From Asanoa ishikariensis (GTDB lineage Bacteria; Actinomycetota; Actinomycetes; Mycobacteriales; Micromonosporaceae), in NCBI RefSeq assembly GCF_900107455.1, contig NZ_FNQB01000001.1:2604001-2668000 (forward strand): a stretch of DNA of 64,000 nt. The letters are read 5' to 3'. The number at the start of each line of letters is the position of its first letter. Position 1 is the first letter of the stretch. Position numbers and translations under genes: made by a program. Positions 1-8,884 of this stretch are shown in pieces. The notes beneath the pieces are model-generated. The model had not been told where the DNA came from. It searched no databases and worked only from the letters and a program-made list of their open reading frames with translations.

Positions 1-1283
1 TCGACACCGTAGACCCGCGACGTGCCCTCCGCGGCCAGGGCGGCGATCAGGTGGCTGAAACCGGCCCGCAGGTCGGGGATGACCAGGTCGGCCGCGTGCA
101 GCTTGGACGGGCCGGCGATCACCGCGGAGTGCTTGAAGTTGCGGCGCCCGAACCGGCACGGCGTGCCGCCGAGGCAGTCCCGGTAGACCTGGATCGTCGC
201 GCCCATCGTGTTGAGCGCCTCGGTGTAGCCCAGCCGCTGCTCGTACACGGTCTCGTGGACGATCGACAGCCCGCGCGCCTGGGTCAGGGCGACCACCAGC
301 GGCTGCTGCCAGTCGGTCATGAAGCCCGGGTGCACGTCGGTCTCCAGGGCCACCGCGCGCAACTCGCCGCCCGGGTGCCAGAACCGGATGCCGCCCTCGG
401 TGCCCGGCGAGGAGCCGCGCGGCGGGAGGGTGTCGGTGACCTTGTATTCGCCGCCGATGGAGCGGAAGACGTTGAGGAAGGTCATCATGTCGACCTGCTG
501 CGCGCCGAGCACCTCGATCTCGCCCCGGGTGGCCAGCGCCGCCGCCGCCCAGGAGGCCGCCTCGATCCGGTCGGGGATCGGCCGGTGGGTGTAGCCGCCG
601 AGCCGCGGCACGCCCTCGATCTCGATCACCCGGTCGGTGTGGACCGTGATGATCGCGCCCATCTTCTGGAGCACGCAGATGAGGTCGATGATCTCCGGCT
701 CGACGGCCGCGTTGCGCAGCTCCGTCACGCCGTTGGCCAGCACCGCGGTCAGCAGCACCTGCTCGGTCGCGCCGACGCTGGGGTACGGCAGCTCGAACTT
801 GGTGCCGTGCAGGCCCGCGGGCGCGGTCAGGTGCATGCCCTCGGGGGTCTTGTCGACCACGGCGCCGAACTCGCGCAGCGCCTGGATGTGGAAGTCGATC
901 GGGCGCGGGCCGATGTGGCAGCCGCCCAGGTCGGGGATGAACGCGTGGCCGAGGCGGTGCAGCAGCGGGCCGCAGAACAGGATCGGGATCCGGCTGGACC
1001 CGGCGTGCACGTTGATCTCGTCGGTCGACGCCCGCTCGACGTTGGCCGGGTCGAGGATCAGCTCGCCGTCCTCCGCGCCGTCGGTGACCTTGACGCCGTG
1101 CACGCCCAGCAGTCCGCGGACCACCTCGACGTCGCGGATCCGGGGCACGTCGAACAACCGGCTGGGCTCGTCACCGAGCAGGGCCGCGACCATCGCCTTG
1201 GAGACGAGGTTCTTGGCTCCGCGGACCCGGATCTGACCATGCAGGGGCGTGCCGCCGTGTACGACCAGGACGTCATCGGGCAA
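1..1283 (-). CDS. murA: UDP-N-acetylglucosamine 1-carboxyvinyltransferase, 3' end outside window
   Basis: This is the MurA/EPSP-synthase-fold enzyme that transfers enolpyruvate from PEP to UDP-GlcNAc, the first committed step of peptidoglycan precursor synthesis in the cytoplasm. About 427 residues are visible; the usual length of about 440-450 implies that only the last few codons lie beyond base 1. The N-terminal stretch RGAKNLVSK carries the conserved Lys-Asn pair. The loop GGCHIGPRPID holds the PEP-binding cysteine at about residue 122. The start is TTG at 1283, chosen because a GGAGG sits five bases upstream and the in-frame sequence then opens directly into the first beta strand. Actinobacteria often carry two MurA paralogues, so this may be the second copy. 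Confidence 0.93.
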   Translation of the reverse strand, partial: MPDDVLVVHGGTPLHGQIRVRGAKNLVSKAMVAALLGDEPSRLFDVPRIRDVEVVRGLLGVHGVKVTDGAEDGELILDPANVERASTDEINVHAGSSRIPILFCGPLLHRLGHAFIPDLGGCHIGPRPIDFHIQALREFGAVVDKTPEGMHLTAPAGLHGTKFELPYPSVGATEQVLLTAVLANGVTELRNAAVEPEIIDLICVLQKMGAIITVHTDRVIEIEGVPRLGGYTHRPIPDRIEAASWAAAALATRGEIEVLGAQQVDMMTFLNVFRSIGGEYKVTDTLPPRGSSPGTEGGIRFWHPGGELRAVALETDVHPGFMTDWQQPLVVALTQARGLSIVHETVYEQRLGYTEALNTMGATIQVYRDCLGGTPCRFGRRNFKHSAVIAGPSKLHAADLVIPDLRAGFSHLIAALAAEGTSRVYGV

Positions 1284-1475
1284 GGCAACCTCCGGGGCGG
1301 GCAGCGATCCAACACGTAGGCCGTAACCAATGCGTGGAATCGCGGGTTGATCGGGAGTGGCGCCCGGGCAGCATAGCGCTCGGTGATGGGCCTGGGGCCA
1401 CACACACCGGGTTGTCTGGCACGAAATCAGGACGACTGTGGCACCCGGTAACGTCGGCCGCCACGATCAGTTACG

Positions 1476-1498
1476 GCCGCCCGGTCAGCCCGGGCGGC
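1476..1498 (-). terminator. Hairpin just downstream of nadA
   Basis: A perfect 9-bp stem, GCCGCCCGG against CCGGGCGGC with loop TCAGC, lies 8 bp beyond the nadA stop. There is no U-tract, as is common for terminators in high-GC actinobacteria. The rest of 1284-1505 shows no gene. Confidence 0.5.
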
Positions 1499-1505
1499 GC
1501 CGGCC

Positions 1506-2675
1506 TCACGGCAGGGCGAGCATCTGGTCCAATGCGGATCGCGCCTCGAGCGCGGTCTTCGGATCGACCGTGATCTGATTCACCAGCCGCCCCTCCGCCA
1601 ACTCCTCCAGCGCCCACACCAGGTGCGGCAGGTCGATCCGGTTCATCGTCGAGCAGTAGCAGACCTGCCGGTCGAGGAACATGACCTGCTTGTCGGGGTG
1701 GGCCAGGCCCAGCCGCCGGACCAGGTTGAGCTCGGTGCCGATGGCCCACGCGGAGCCGGCCGGCGCGTTCTCGATGGCCTTGATGATGTATTCGGTGGAA
1801 CCGACGTAGTCAGCGGCGGTCACCACGTCGTAGCGGCACTCGGGGTGGACCAGCACGTTGACGCCCGGCACCCGCATCCGCACCTCGTCGACGGCCGACT
1901 TGGTGAACCGGCCGTGCACCGAGCAGTGCCCGCGCCAGAGCAGCATCTTCGCCTCGCCGAGCTGCGCCTGGGTCAGGCCGCCGTTGGGCTTGTGCGGGTC
2001 GTAGAGCAGGCAGTCGTCGGCATCGAAGCCCATCTCCAGCACGGCGGTGTTGCGGCCGAGGTGCTGGTCGGGCAGGAAGAGCACCCGCTGGCCCCGCTCG
2101 AACGCCCAGGTCAGCGCCGCCTTGGCGTTGGACGACGTGCAGACCACGCCGCCGTGTCGGCCGACGAAGCCCTTGATGTCGGCCGAGGAGTTCATGTAGG
2201 TGACCGGGACGGTCGAGTCGGCGACACCGGCGTCGACGAGCGCGTCCCAGGCCGCCTCGACCTGCTGGAGCTGCGCCATGTCGGCCATCGAGCAGCCCGC
2301 GGCGAGGTCGGGGAGCACGACCTTCTGCGCGTCGGTGGTGAGGATGTCTGCGGACTCGGCCATGAAGTGCACGCCGCAGAACACGATGTATTCGGCGTCG
2401 GGGCGGGCCGCGGCCTCGCGCGCCAGCTTGAACGAGTCACCGGTCACGTCGGCGAACTGGATGACCTCGTCGCGCTGGTAGTGGTGGCCGAGCACGAACA
2501 CCTTCGAGCCGAGTTTGGCCTTCGCGGCGGTGGCTCGGGCCACGAGATCGGGGTCGCTCGGCGCGGGCAGGTCACCCGGGCAGTCGACACCTTTCTCGGA
2601 CGACGGGTCGGCGCCACGCCCGAGCAGCAGCAGGGCGGTCGCCGTGTTGGTGGGTTCGGTCCAGGTCGACGTCAC
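1506..2675 (-). CDS. nadA: Quinolinate synthase
   Basis: NadA condenses iminoaspartate with dihydroxyacetone phosphate to quinolinate in de novo NAD synthesis, using a [4Fe-4S] cluster. The protein has 389 residues. The cluster ligands expected for the family are present in the stretches AAGCSMAD (about residue 128), GHCSVHG (about 251) and CYCSTMN (about 339-341). The family motif GHHYQRDEV and the phosphate-binding VGSTEYI are also clear. The start is GTG at 2675, with GGGAAG eight bases upstream. nadB and nadC, which usually follow in an operon, are absent here, so nadA stands alone. It is divergent from the glycerate kinase across 68 bp, which must hold both promoters. Confidence 0.96.
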   Translation of the reverse strand: MTSTWTEPTNTATALLLLGRGADPSSEKGVDCPGDLPAPSDPDLVARATAAKAKLGSKVFVLGHHYQRDEVIQFADVTGDSFKLAREAAARPDAEYIVFCGVHFMAESADILTTDAQKVVLPDLAAGCSMADMAQLQQVEAAWDALVDAGVADSTVPVTYMNSSADIKGFVGRHGGVVCTSSNAKAALTWAFERGQRVLFLPDQHLGRNTAVLEMGFDADDCLLYDPHKPNGGLTQAQLGEAKMLLWRGHCSVHGRFTKSAVDEVRMRVPGVNVLVHPECRYDVVTAADYVGSTEYIIKAIENAPAGSAWAIGTELNLVRRLGLAHPDKQVMFLDRQVCYCSTMNRIDLPHLVWALEELAEGRLVNQITVDPKTALEARSALDQMLALP

Positions 2676-2743
2676 CGATCAATCTTCCCACCGTCACGCC
2701 CGCCCCCAGCGGCCTGGTGACTGTGGGCTGTCACACTGCCGCT

Positions 2744-3871
2744 ATGCGGATTCTGGTCTGCCCCGACAAATTCGCCGGCACGATCTCGGCGCCCGAGGCG
2801 GCCCAGGCGGTCGCCGACGGGTGGCGGGAGCACGCGCCGGGCGACGAGCTCACCCTGCGGCCGCTCTCGGACGGCGGTCCGGGCTTCGTCGAGGTGCTCG
2901 CCGCACCCGTGGGTGGCGCCAGGATCCCCGTGCGCACGACCGACCCGCTGGGCCGTCCGGTCGACGCCGAGGTGCTGTTGAGCCCGGACCGGGCGACCGC
3001 GTACGTGGAGAGCGCCCAGGCCTGCGGCCTGCACCTGCTGAAAAGCGACGAACGGGACCCCAAGGCGACCACGTCGTACGGGCTGGGCGTGCTGATCCTC
3101 GCCGCCGTCGAGGCCGGCGCCCGCACCGTGGTGATCGGCCTCGGCGGCTCGGCGACCAACGACGCCGGCGCCGGCATGCTGGCCGCGCTGGGTGCCGCAC
3201 CGCTGGACGAACACGGCGCCGCGCTGCCCTACGGCGGTGCCGCGCTGGCCCACGTGGGCGGGCTCGGCGGCCTGCCGATGACCCGCGGCGCGACGCTGGT
3301 CGCGGCCACCGACGTCGACAACCCGCTGACCGGCCTGCACGGCGCCTCCAACGTCTACGGCCCGCAGAAGGGCGCCGACCGCGCCGACGTCCTGCTGCTG
3401 GACGCGGCGCTGGAGCGCTTCGCCGGCGTACTCGTGAAGGATCTTCCGAACTGCCCCCCGGACCTCGCGGCGCTCCCCGGTGCCGGTGCCGCCGGTGGCC
3501 TCGGCGCGGCCGTCCTCGCGCTCGGCGGGCGCTGCGAATCGGGCATCGGCCTCGTCACCCGGATGATCGGGCTGGAAGCGGCCCTCGACGCCGCTGACCT
3601 GGTGATCACGGGGGAGGGCTCGTTCGACCACCAGTCGCTGCGCGGCAAGGTGGTGGCCGGGGTGGCCGGCGGCGCCCGGGACCGGGGCGTGCCCTGCGTG
3701 GTGCTGGCCGGCCGGGTCAGCACGGGCCGCCGGGAGGCCGCCAACGCCGGTGTGACCGAGACCTACAGCCTCGTAGATCACTTCGGCGACGAGGCCCAGG
3801 CCATGACCCGCCCGGCTGCTGGACTGCGCGAACTCGCTACCCGACTCGCGGGGCAGTGGTCACGCCAGTGA
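2744..3871 (+). CDS. Glycerate kinase (GlxK/GarK type)
   Basis: This is a family 1 glycerate kinase of 375 residues, phosphorylating D-glycerate, usually at the 2-position, with ATP. It opens with the typical MRILVCPDKFAGTIS and contains the family stretches GLGGSATNDAGAGM and GEGSFDHQSLRGK. The ATG at 2744 is preferred over an in-frame GTG nine codons upstream because the family N terminus starts exactly there. No strong ribosome binding site precedes it, so a leaderless or near-leaderless message is possible. The gene lies upstream of erpA and adoK, the same neighbourhood as the mycobacterial homologue (Rv2205c, from memory). Confidence 0.92.
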   Translation: MRILVCPDKFAGTISAPEAAQAVADGWREHAPGDELTLRPLSDGGPGFVEVLAAPVGGARIPVRTTDPLGRPVDAEVLLSPDRATAYVESAQACGLHLLKSDERDPKATTSYGLGVLILAAVEAGARTVVIGLGGSATNDAGAGMLAALGAAPLDEHGAALPYGGAALAHVGGLGGLPMTRGATLVAATDVDNPLTGLHGASNVYGPQKGADRADVLLLDAALERFAGVLVKDLPNCPPDLAALPGAGAAGGLGAAVLALGGRCESGIGLVTRMIGLEAALDAADLVITGEGSFDHQSLRGKVVAGVAGGARDRGVPCVVLAGRVSTGRREAANAGVTETYSLVDHFGDEAQAMTRPAAGLRELATRLAGQWSRQ

Positions 3872-4020
3872 CATTCGCCTCACCAGGCCCGGCAACGGCG
3901 ACAAGGGTAGAATTTGGCGGCGACCCTGATGGGGAATGCCCGGCCGACGGGCTAGCGTTGGCCCGAGAGACCACGTTGGTCTTCAGGGACCGGCGATCGC
4001 AGCGAGCAGGGAGATCCCAC

Positions 4021-4386
4021 GTGACCACTTCAGCGCAGACCGGGTCGGCCGAGACCGCGGCTACGACCGTTGTCCTCACCGACGTCGCGGCGGTGAAGGT
4101 GAAGGCCCTGATCGAGCAGGAAGGCCGCGACGACCTGCGGCTCCGCGTGGCCGTCCAGCCGGGTGGCTGCTCGGGCCTGCGTTACCAGCTCTTCTTCGAC
4201 GAGCGCTCGCTCGACGGCGACATCGTCAACGCGTTCGGTGGCGTCGAGGTCGTCATCGACCGGATGAGCGCGCCTTACCTCACCGGCGCCACGATCGACT
4301 TCGCGGACCGGATCGACGCTCAGGGCTTCACGATCGACAACCCCAACGCGCAGAACTCGTGCGCCTGCGGCGACTCGTTCCACTAG
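4021..4386 (+). CDS. erpA: Iron-sulfur cluster insertion protein, ErpA/HesB type
   Basis: This is a 121-residue A-type Fe-S carrier that delivers clusters to apo-proteins. The three ligand cysteines are present: C50 in QPGGCSGLRY, and C114 and C116 in NSCACGDSF near the C terminus. The GTG at 4021 is the start because AGGGAG lies eight bases before it; the open frame continues upstream without a good site. A putative -10 (TAGAAT, 3908-3913) lies about 110 bp upstream. Its neighbours include a cysteine desulfurase/TusA pair 2 kb away and the Rieske and NadA proteins that need Fe-S clusters, although no shared operon is evident. Confidence 0.94.
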   Translation: MTTSAQTGSAETAATTVVLTDVAAVKVKALIEQEGRDDLRLRVAVQPGGCSGLRYQLFFDERSLDGDIVNAFGGVEVVIDRMSAPYLTGATIDFADRIDAQGFTIDNPNAQNSCACGDSFH

Positions 4387-4403
4387 CCGCACCAACACCG
4401 TCG

Positions 4404-4439
4404 ACGAACGGGGCCGCCTCCTCCGGCGGTCCCGTTCGT
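4404..4439 (+). terminator. Terminator after erpA
   Basis: A 15-bp stem with one G-T wobble, ACGAACGGGGCCGCC paired with GGCGGTCCCGTTCGT around a 6-base loop, lies 17 bp after the erpA stop and before adoK. Confidence 0.7.
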
Positions 4440-4516
4440 TGTGTCTGACCGGCCGGTAAGCTACCCCGCGCACCGCAGCCCGATGCCCATCTGTCCACCG
4501 ACCCCCGAGGGCCGAA

Positions 4517-5494
4517 ATGAAGATCGCCGTTAGCGGCTCGATCGCCACCGACCACCTGATGCACTTCCCCGGTCGGTTCGCCGACCAGCTGATCGCCGAC
4601 CAGCTCCACAAGGTGTCGCTCTCGTTCCTGATCGACGACCTGGTGGTCCGGCGCGGCGGGGTGGCCGCCAACATCGCCTTCGGAATGGCCCGGCTCGGGC
4701 TGCGACCGGTGCTGATCGGCGCCGTCGGCACGGACTTCGACGACTACCGGGCCTGGCTGGAGCGCCACGGCGTCGACTGCGACTCGGTGCACGTCTCCGA
4801 GGTGCTGCACACCGCGCGCTTCGTCTGCACCACCGACGAGGACATGTGCCAGATCGCCTCGTTCTACGCGGGTGCGATGAGCGAGGCCCGCAACATCGAG
4901 ATCGCCCCGGCCAACGACCGGGTGGGCGGCTTCGACCTGGTGCTGATCAGCGCCGACGACCCGCAGGGCATGGTGCGCCACTCGCAGGAGTGCCGGGACC
5001 GCGGCTACCGCTTCGCGGCCGACCCGTCCCAGCAGCTCGCCCGGATGGGCGGCGAGGACATCATCTCGCTCATCGACGGCGCCGCCTACCTGCTCACCAA
5101 CGACTACGAGAAGTCGCTGCTGGAGAGCAAGACCGGCCTGTCCGACGCCGAGGTGCTCGACCGCGTCGCGGTGCGGGTCACCACGCTGGGCAAGAACGGC
5201 GTCGAGATCACCGGCAAGGACATCGAGCGGATCCACGTGCCGATCGCCCGCGACGTGCAGCCGATCGACCCGACCGGCGTCGGCGACGGCTTCCGCGCCG
5301 GCTTCTTCGCCGGCCTGTCCTGGGGCCTCGACCTCGAGCGCTCCGCGCAGATCGGCTCGCTGCTCGCCGGGCTGGTCCTCGAGGGCGCCGGCGGCCAGGA
5401 GTACGACCTGCGCGCCGACACGTTCCTCAAGCGGCTCGGTGACTCGTACGGGCAGGAAGCGGCCGACGAGGTGCGGCCGCATCTGAAGGGGTGA
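4517..5494 (+). CDS. adoK: Adenosine kinase, PfkB family
   Basis: This 325-residue PfkB-family kinase is close in sequence, as I recall it, to the mycobacterial adenosine kinase AdoK (Rv2202c). Both open with IAVSGSIATDHLM-type sequence and share the stretches LHKVSLSFLIDDL, ASFYAGAMSEARNI and FAADPSQQLAR. It should phosphorylate adenosine to AMP in purine salvage. The C-terminal anion hole and catalytic Asp motif is DPTGVGDGFRAGF. The ATG at 4517 follows GAGGG. Its last four bases (GTGA) are also the start of the next gene, so the two are translationally coupled. A sugar kinase role cannot be excluded from sequence alone, but synteny supports adenosine kinase. Confidence 0.88.
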   Translation: MKIAVSGSIATDHLMHFPGRFADQLIADQLHKVSLSFLIDDLVVRRGGVAANIAFGMARLGLRPVLIGAVGTDFDDYRAWLERHGVDCDSVHVSEVLHTARFVCTTDEDMCQIASFYAGAMSEARNIEIAPANDRVGGFDLVLISADDPQGMVRHSQECRDRGYRFAADPSQQLARMGGEDIISLIDGAAYLLTNDYEKSLLESKTGLSDAEVLDRVAVRVTTLGKNGVEITGKDIERIHVPIARDVQPIDPTGVGDGFRAGFFAGLSWGLDLERSAQIGSLLAGLVLEGAGGQEYDLRADTFLKRLGDSYGQEAADEVRPHLKG

Positions 5495-5997
5495 CTCCCC
5501 GCCTGGTCGTCTTCGCCGGCCTGCCCGGGGTCGGCAAGAGCACCCTGGCCGCCCGGGTGGGTACGGCGCTGGCCGCACCCGTGCTCACGGTCGACCACGT
5601 CGACCGGGTGCTGCGCGCGCACGAGGTCGTCGAGACCGCGCCGGGCGTCACCGCGTACGACGTGGTCGCCGCCCTGGCCGAGGCCCAGCTCGCGATGGGG
5701 CTGACCGTCGTGGTCGACGCCGTCAACGCGGTCGCCGCCGCCCGGGCGACCTGGCCGGCACTCTGCGAACGCCGCGGGGCGGCGCTGCGCGTCGTCGAGG
5801 TCTGGTGCGGCGACATGACCGAGCACCGGCGTCGCGTCGAGACGCGCCACGCCGCCGCACCCGACGGCAACCCGACCTGGGAGCAGACGGTGTTGCGGAT
5901 GGCCGAGTACGAGCCGTACATCGGCCGCCGCCTGGTCGTCGACACGTCGATCGCCGGCGACCCGCTGCCCGGCACCCTCTCCTGGATCGAGGACTAG
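5491..5997 (+). CDS. Small P-loop kinase (AAA/zeta-like)
   Basis: This is a 168-residue P-loop NTPase with a Walker A motif GLPGVGKSTLA at residues 10-20 and a second conserved region TVVVDAVNAV at about 70-80. That organisation matches small kinases such as shikimate, gluconate and zeta-like kinases; the phosphoacceptor is unknown. It starts at GTG 5491, overlapping the adoK stop in a GTGA tetranucleotide, so it is co-translated with adenosine kinase and may act in nucleoside metabolism. No target-recognition motif is clear enough to name a substrate. Confidence 0.8.
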   Translation: MTPRLVVFAGLPGVGKSTLAARVGTALAAPVLTVDHVDRVLRAHEVVETAPGVTAYDVVAALAEAQLAMGLTVVVDAVNAVAAARATWPALCERRGAALRVVEVWCGDMTEHRRRVETRHAAAPDGNPTWEQTVLRMAEYEPYIGRRLVVDTSIAGDPLPGTLSWIED

Positions 5998-6005
5998 GAC
6001 ACGCC

Positions 6006-6221
6006 CTAGACGTCGCGCCGCACGTCGAACGCGTGCGGTGACGGCGAGCCCAGGTACTGCTGGCCGCGCATCCGGCACCAGGCCGGGATGTCGGTCGCCG
6101 CGGCCGGGTCGTCGGCCAGCACCCGCAGCGTCGCGCCGACCGGCAGGTCCGGGAGGCGGCGGGCCAGCGCGATCACCGGCAACGGGCAGCGCTGGCCCCG
6201 GCAGTCGAGCACCTCGGTCAT
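6006..6221 (-). CDS. TusA-family sulfur carrier protein
   Basis: This is a 71-residue TusA/SirA-fold protein. The active cysteine lies in the family motif RCPLPV (C12), with another cysteine at C7. TusA-type proteins accept persulfide sulfur from a cysteine desulfurase and relay it to tRNA thiolation or cofactor pathways. The ATG at 6221 overlaps the TGA of the upstream cysteine desulfurase (ATGA), so the two are translationally coupled and are presumably a donor-acceptor pair. It converges with the P-loop kinase gene, with eight bases between the stops. Confidence 0.87.
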   Translation of the reverse strand: MTEVLDCRGQRCPLPVIALARRLPDLPVGATLRVLADDPAAATDIPAWCRMRGQQYLGSPSPHAFDVRRDV

Positions 6222-7363
6222 AGGTCCACCACTCCGGCCTCGGCGCGCAGGTCGGCCACGATGCCGGGAAGCTCCGCCAGGAACCGGTCGACGTCGGCCT
6301 CGGTGCTGTCGCGGTGCAGCGAGACCCGCACGTTGCCGTGCGACAGCACGCCCATCGCGACCAGCACGTGGCTCGGGGTCAGCGTCGACGAGGTGCACGA
6401 CGAGCCGGACGACACCGCGAACCCGCGCCGGTCCAGCGCGTGCAGCAGCGCCTCGCCGTCGACGTAGAGGCACGAGAACGTCACCAGGTGCGGCAGCCGG
6501 TCGTCCGGGTCGCCGACCACCTCGACGTCGGGCACGGTCGCGGCGACCGTCGCGCGGATCCGGTCGACCAGCACGCGATGCCGTTCGGCGAGCGCCGCGG
6601 CCTCCGCGTGGGCCGCCCGAAGGGACGCCGCGGCCGCCACGATCGCCGGCAGGTCGGTGGAACGGTCGGTGCGCTCCTCGGAAGGGCCGGGCGGCACGAA
6701 CCGGGTGCCCTTGCGCACCACCAACAGTCCGACGCCGGGCGGTCCGCCCCATTTGTGCGCACTGGCGCTCAGCAGTGACCAACCGAACGGCAACGGCACG
6801 CGTCCGACCGACTGCGCCGCGTCCACATAGAGCGGCACGCCGTGCTCCGCGCAGGCCTCGGCCGCCGCTTCGACCGGCTGCACCGTGCCGACCTCGTGGC
6901 TCGCGCTGATCAGCGCGGCCAACGCGGTGCCCGGCTCGGCGACGGCGTCCGCGAACGCCGCCAGGTCGACCCGGCCGAGCCGGTCCACACCCACCTCACG
7001 CACCGTGCCACCGGCCGCGGCGTGCCGTTCCGCCGCGTGCAGCACCGCCGAGTGCTCGATCGCCGAGTGCACGAACCCGCGGCCGACGCGTTCCCGGCCG
7101 GCGAGCCCGCCGAGCACTGCCGTGTGCGCCGCGGCGGTGCCGCCCGACGTGAACGACAGCTCGTCCGGACGCACCCCGAGCACCTCGGCCGTCGCGCCGC
7201 GAGCCGCGTCCAGGAGCTGTCGGGCCCGCCGCGCTCGTGAGTAGAGCCGAGCCGGATCGGCCCAGCCGTCGTCCAGCGCCGCGGCTAACGCCTGCCTGGC
7301 CGCCGGGTGCAGCGGAGCCGCGCTCGCGGTGTCGAAATAGGCTTCTGAAACCCCCACGATCAA
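6218..7363 (-). CDS. Cysteine desulfurase (class V aminotransferase)
   Basis: This is a PLP-dependent NifS/IscS-like desulfurase of 381 residues that turns cysteine into alanine plus an enzyme-bound persulfide. The PLP lysine is K204 in SASAHKWGGPPG. The aspartate pairing with the pyridine nitrogen lies in YVDAAQS. The persulfide-forming cysteine is C323 in SSGSSCTSSTLTPS. The start shown is TTG at 7363 with GGGGATA upstream; GTG at 7357 is an alternative two codons in. It is coupled by ATGA overlap to the TusA gene. It is divergent from ctaC across about 106 bp. In M. tuberculosis (from memory) asnB occupies this position, so the sulfur-relay pair is a local replacement. Confidence 0.92.
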   Translation of the reverse strand: MIVGVSEAYFDTASAAPLHPAARQALAAALDDGWADPARLYSRARRARQLLDAARGATAEVLGVRPDELSFTSGGTAAAHTAVLGGLAGRERVGRGFVHSAIEHSAVLHAAERHAAAGGTVREVGVDRLGRVDLAAFADAVAEPGTALAALISASHEVGTVQPVEAAAEACAEHGVPLYVDAAQSVGRVPLPFGWSLLSASAHKWGGPPGVGLLVVRKGTRFVPPGPSEERTDRSTDLPAIVAAAASLRAAHAEAAALAERHRVLVDRIRATVAATVPDVEVVGDPDDRLPHLVTFSCLYVDGEALLHALDRRGFAVSSGSSCTSSTLTPSHVLVAMGVLSHGNVRVSLHRDSTEADVDRFLAELPGIVADLRAEAGVVDL

Positions 7364-7469
7364 ACGTTATCCCCGGACGGCGCGCCGACCCCCGGAGCGG
7401 TGTGACGACCTTGGTCGAGTAATGTGCGACCGTCGGTGACGGCAGGTGCGAGAGGGGCAGGACCACAAC

Positions 7470-8393
7470 GTGTCCGCAGTGCGTTCGAAAGCGCGGTCGA
7501 CGGCCGTCCGGTTGGCCGGTGTCGGCGTCGGCGGTGCGCTGCTGTTGCTGCTCTCCGGTTGTGACGTCGGCAGTCACGTCGACGGCTTCGGGTGGCCGCA
7601 GAACGGCATCACCGAGCAGTCCAAGCGGATGTACGACCTCTGGATCGGGTCGACCGTCGCCGCCCTGATCGTCGGCGTGTTCGTCTGGGGCCTGATCTTC
7701 TGGTGCGTCATCCGCTATCGCAAGCGGGGCGACAAGCTTCCGGTGCAGACCCGGTTCAACATGCCGATGGAGTTCCTCTACACCATCGCGCCGGTGCTCG
7801 TGGTCTCGGTGCTCTTCTACTACACGGCGATCGTGCAGACCGACGTGAACAAGACCACCGCCAACCCGGCCGTGACCGTCGAGGTCGAGGCGTTCAAGTG
7901 GAACTGGCAGTTCAACTACCAGTCCGGCCCGACCGAGAACGGCAAGGTGGGTGAGACGGTCACGTCCACCCTGGGCACCACCGAGATCATCCCGATCCTG
8001 GTGCTGCCGACCGGCCGCACGATCCGGTTCGAGGAGACCAGCCGCGACGTCATCCACTCGTTCTGGGTGCCGGAGCTGCTGTTCAAGCGCGACGTCTTCC
8101 CGGGCAACGTGCGCAACGTCTTCGAGGTCACCATCGACCAGGAGGGCGCGTACGTCGGCCGCTGCGCGGAACTGTGCGGCACGTACCACTCGATGATGAA
8201 CTTCGAGCTGCGCGCCGTCTCGGGCGACAAGTACGACCAGTTCCTCGCCGCGAAGCAGGGCGGGCAGACCACGCAGCAGGCGCTCGAGACGATCGGTGAG
8301 GACCCGCTGGCGTCGACCACGTCACCGTTCCCGACGCGACGTGACCTTTCGAACTTCAACCCGGGCGGCACCGCCGCCGGCACGGGCAACTGA
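7470..8393 (+). CDS. ctaC: Cytochrome c oxidase subunit II (aa3 type)
   Basis: This is subunit II of the aa3 oxidase, carrying the CuA centre that takes electrons from the QcrC cytochrome c domain. The 307-residue protein has a lipoprotein-type signal peptide ending LLSGC (C31). Two membrane segments follow, at about 56-82 and 100-122. The periplasmic cupredoxin domain carries the CuA ligands H196, C232, C236, H240 and M243 in GRCAELCGTYHSMM. The GTG at 7470 is chosen because AGGA precedes it at good spacing and the positively charged signal peptide begins there. It is followed 10 bp later by ctaF. Subunit I (ctaD) is not in the window. Confidence 0.95.
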   Translation: MSAVRSKARSTAVRLAGVGVGGALLLLLSGCDVGSHVDGFGWPQNGITEQSKRMYDLWIGSTVAALIVGVFVWGLIFWCVIRYRKRGDKLPVQTRFNMPMEFLYTIAPVLVVSVLFYYTAIVQTDVNKTTANPAVTVEVEAFKWNWQFNYQSGPTENGKVGETVTSTLGTTEIIPILVLPTGRTIRFEETSRDVIHSFWVPELLFKRDVFPGNVRNVFEVTIDQEGAYVGRCAELCGTYHSMMNFELRAVSGDKYDQFLAAKQGGQTTQQALETIGEDPLASTTSPFPTRRDLSNFNPGGTAAGTGN

Positions 8394-8403
8394 GAGGCCG
8401 GCC

Positions 8404-8829
8404 ATGCGCACCGAGTGGAAACTGTTCAGCGTCATCTCCGCCTTCCTGTTCGTCGCGACGTTCGTCTACGCCTTCTGGACCAACGCGCAGACCCAGGGCA
8501 TCGACTGGGTCGGCACGGTCGCGCTCGCACTGAGCTTCCTGCTCACGACGATGTGCGGCGGCTTCTTCTGGTTCGTCAGCCGGCGCATCGAGCCGCGCCC
8601 GGAAGACCGCTCCGACGGCGAGATCGCTGACGGCGCCGGCGAGATCGGCTTCTTCAGCCCGGGCAGCTACTGGCCGTTCGGCATCGCCCTGGCCGCCACG
8701 ATCGCGGGCCTCGGCCTGGTGTTCTGGCAGGTCTGGCTGCTGGCCATCGGCCTGATCTGCGTGATCCTCACGGCCTGCGGCCTGATCTTCGAGTACTACA
8801 CCGGAACCCGCCGCACCGCGGAGCACTAG
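8404..8829 (+). CDS. ctaF: Actinobacterial cytochrome c oxidase subunit IV
   Basis: This is a 141-residue membrane protein that in actinobacteria forms subunit IV of the aa3 oxidase. Its sequence MRTEWKLFSVISAFLF is typical of the family. Four hydrophobic segments are visible: about 8-28, 38-58, 88-106 and 110-130. The ATG at 8404 lies 10 bp after the ctaC stop with GAGAGG ahead of it, so both are on one message. A strong hairpin follows 24 bp after the stop. Confidence 0.93.
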   Translation: MRTEWKLFSVISAFLFVATFVYAFWTNAQTQGIDWVGTVALALSFLLTTMCGGFFWFVSRRIEPRPEDRSDGEIADGAGEIGFFSPGSYWPFGIALAATIAGLGLVFWQVWLLAIGLICVILTACGLIFEYYTGTRRTAEH

Positions 8830-8853
8830 CTCATTAGTCGAAGTCCTTGGTTG

Positions 8854-8884
8854 AAAGGCCGGCCCGGATTCCGGGTCGGCCTTT
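8854..8884 (+). terminator. Strong terminator after ctaF
   Basis: AAAGGCCGGCCCGGA pairs with TTCCGGGTCGGCCTTT, a stem of about 15 bp with one mismatch. It ends in CTTT and continues into TTTC, and lies 24 bp after the ctaF stop. Confidence 0.8.
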
